A DNA stretch of 6,709 bases from Syntrophales bacterium (GTDB taxonomy: Bacteria > Desulfobacterota > Syntrophia > Syntrophales > UBA5619): the NCBI GenBank assembly GCA_028712015.1, contig JAQTRB010000090.1, positions 1 to 6,709 of the forward strand, in the 5' to 3' direction. The notes below the pieces were generated by a model. That model saw only the letters and a program-made list of their open reading frames with translations. It was not told the origin of the DNA and made no database searches. Shown here piece by piece: positions 5,428 to 6,709 of the stretch. Position 1 is the first letter of the stretch; each line of letters opens with the position of its first letter. The translations under genes were made by a program, and so were the position numbers.

Positions 5428-6709
5428 ATGATGATGCGGCAACTGAAAAACCCCTATTTGTATCTCATGCTGCTGGCCGATGCGGTTCTTCTGCTGTCGG
5501 CCCATTTTTCGGCCTATCTGCTGCGGTTTGAATTCTCGCTGGACCCGCCGCAGTGGGCCCAGTTCCGGTCCGCCTGGCATTGGATCATTCTGATCAAATT
5601 GGTCTGTTTTTATCTGTTCGGCCTCTACCGCGGCATGTGGCGCTATACCAGCCTGGTGGATCTGAAGAAGGTTTTCCTCGCGGTGGTCACATCGTCCTTG
5701 ATCGTCACCTCGTTCGTAGCGTTTCTCTATCAATTTCAGGGTTTCCCCCGTTCCGCTTTTCTGATCGATTTCGTGTTGACCCTGCTTTTCATCGGCGGCA
5801 TCCGGCTAGGAGTGCGGATGGTGCTGAACCCGGGATCGGTTATGCAGGAAGGATTCCTGGGAAATGGGAAAAACCGAAAGAAGATCGTCATTCTCGGAGC
5901 GGGGTTTACCGGAGAAAAGGTCGTTCGGGAGATCCTCGACAGCCCGGCGATGGAAATGAAGCCGGTGGCCTTTCTGGACGACGACCGAAGCAAGCAGGGA
6001 AAATCGATTCATGGGGTGCCGGTCAAGGGCACCCTCGAGGAGATAGGTAAATTTGAGGAAGAATTCGATGAAATTCTGATTGCCATTCCTTCCGTGAAGG
6101 GGGAGCAGATGCGGAGAATCATCTCCGCCTGCGAAGGAACCGGAAAGCGGTTCCGGATCATGCCCAGTCTCACGGAACTGATTGACGGTCGAATCTCCAT
6201 CAAGGCCATGCGGGATGTGAAGTTCGAAGACCTGCTTGGGCGGGAAGAGGTTCGGTTGGACACGGAACTGCTCAACCGTACGTATCGCGACAAACGGATA
6301 CTCGTCACCGGGGCGGGCGGATCCATCGGAAGCGAACTGATCCGCCAATTGGGCCGTTATCGCCCCAGCGCGCTGGCGTTGCTCGATTTTTCCGAATACA
6401 ACCTGTTTCAAATCGAAATGGCGGCCCGTCGGCAGTTCGAAGCCACCCCCGTGAAGGCTTATCTGGTGGACATCCGCAGCGAGGAGAACCTGTGCCGGGT
6501 ATTCGCGGAGTTCCGTCCCGAGGTGGTATTTCACGCGGCGGCGTATAAGCATGTGCCGATGCAGGAGCTGAATCCCTGGGAAGCGGTGCTGAACAATGTC
6601 CGGGGGACGCAAAACCTGGTGACGATCGCGAAGGAGACGGGGACGGAGCGGTTTGTTCTCGTTTCGACGGACAAGGCCGTCCGGCCGACCAATATCATGG
6701 GCGCCACGA
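5428..6709 (+). CDS. Membrane-bound UDP-GlcNAc 4,6-dehydratase/epimerase, CapD/WbpM/PglF type (runs off right edge)
   Basis: 427 codons are visible and the frame is open at the edge; relatives are about 600-650 aa. Four hydrophobic helices lie at about 9-33, 50-68, 82-102 and 110-128, placing it in the inner membrane with the rest cytoplasmic. A first Rossmann domain has ILGAGFTG (155-162). The second, catalytic SDR domain begins ILVTGAGGSIGSEL (291-304), then HAAAYKHVPMQE (369-380) and VSTDKAVRPTNIMGAT (412-427). In this family the usual catalytic Tyr is replaced by Met (the SMK type known from WbpM). Met424 fits; the lysine would be the next residue, outside the window. The likely reaction is UDP-GlcNAc to a UDP-4-keto-6-deoxy-HexNAc, feeding QuiNAc, FucNAc or bacillosamine-type sugars. 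Three ATG codons stand in a row (5428, 5431, 5434). The first has GGAG 10 nt upstream and is chosen. It probably belongs to the same glycan cluster, with its own promoter. Confidence 0.93.
   Translation, partial: MMMRQLKNPYLYLMLLADAVLLLSAHFSAYLLRFEFSLDPPQWAQFRSAWHWIILIKLVCFYLFGLYRGMWRYTSLVDLKKVFLAVVTSSLIVTSFVAFLYQFQGFPRSAFLIDFVLTLLFIGGIRLGVRMVLNPGSVMQEGFLGNGKNRKKIVILGAGFTGEKVVREILDSPAMEMKPVAFLDDDRSKQGKSIHGVPVKGTLEEIGKFEEEFDEILIAIPSVKGEQMRRIISACEGTGKRFRIMPSLTELIDGRISIKAMRDVKFEDLLGREEVRLDTELLNRTYRDKRILVTGAGGSIGSELIRQLGRYRPSALALLDFSEYNLFQIEMAARRQFEATPVKAYLVDIRSEENLCRVFAEFRPEVVFHAAAYKHVPMQELNPWEAVLNNVRGTQNLVTIAKETGTERFVLVSTDKAVRPTNIMGAT

Noticed and set aside
4309..5733. Minus-strand frames opposite galE and the following gap
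   Set aside because: Antisense shadows; the plus strand carries the complete SDR motif set.
5553..6612. Frames in other registers over the CapD-like gene
   Set aside because: The correct plus frame is continuous from 5428 with four membrane helices and two Rossmann motifs.
1..6709. CRISPR array, tRNA, rRNA, prophage or toxin-antitoxin module
   Set aside because: No regularly spaced repeats, no tRNA-like cloverleaf, no phage, toxin or transposase-like protein was recognised by reading both strands.

Overview
The window is a piece of a bacterial chromosome with moderately high GC. It holds three complete genes of recognisable family, one complete small gene of unknown function, and two genes cut by the window edges. 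The KamA type (TGNCSTYCRYCTRSR), the MutM and the four-helix CapD/WbpM-type protein suggest a Gram-negative bacterium, possibly a deltaproteobacterium/Desulfobacterota. That placement is an inference from protein flavour only; there is no rRNA or other marker gene here.

Left part (1-1099, minus strand): the N-terminal half of a lysine 2,3-aminomutase family radical SAM enzyme (kamA) runs off the left edge. Its leader of about 150-200 bp carries a perfect inverted repeat and an intrinsic-terminator-like hairpin just before the ribosome binding site. Upstream of it, on the same strand, is an 82-residue protein of unknown function (851-1099).

Middle (1100-2662): a non-coding divergent region of 440 bp, AT-rich in its centre, with clustered GGAA/TTCC inverted repeats. 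It is followed by mutM (formamidopyrimidine-DNA glycosylase, 1540-2409) on the plus strand. A second non-coding stretch of 253 bp contains a 168-bp segment bounded by near-perfect 13-bp inverted repeats, with a strong palindrome inside it; it looks like a small dispersed repeat or MITE remnant.

Right part (2663-6709, plus strand): the start of a surface-polysaccharide nucleotide-sugar cluster. An unusually long nucleotide-sugar 6-dehydrogenase (562 aa) overlaps a galE-type NDP-sugar 4-epimerase by 4 bp. After a 114-bp gap with a good sigma70-like promoter comes a membrane-anchored UDP-GlcNAc 4,6-dehydratase/epimerase (CapD/WbpM/PglF type), cut by the right edge. Dehydrogenase plus 4-epimerase would suit making an NDP-uronic acid and its C4 epimer. 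The dehydratase would supply a 6-deoxy-4-keto HexNAc precursor. All are plausible donors for O-antigen, capsule or exopolysaccharide.

I did not find a clearly new multi-gene system. The points most worth a second look are the altered cofactor-binding region of the dehydrogenase, the attenuator-like leader of kamA, the MITE-like segment after mutM, and the small orphan protein.
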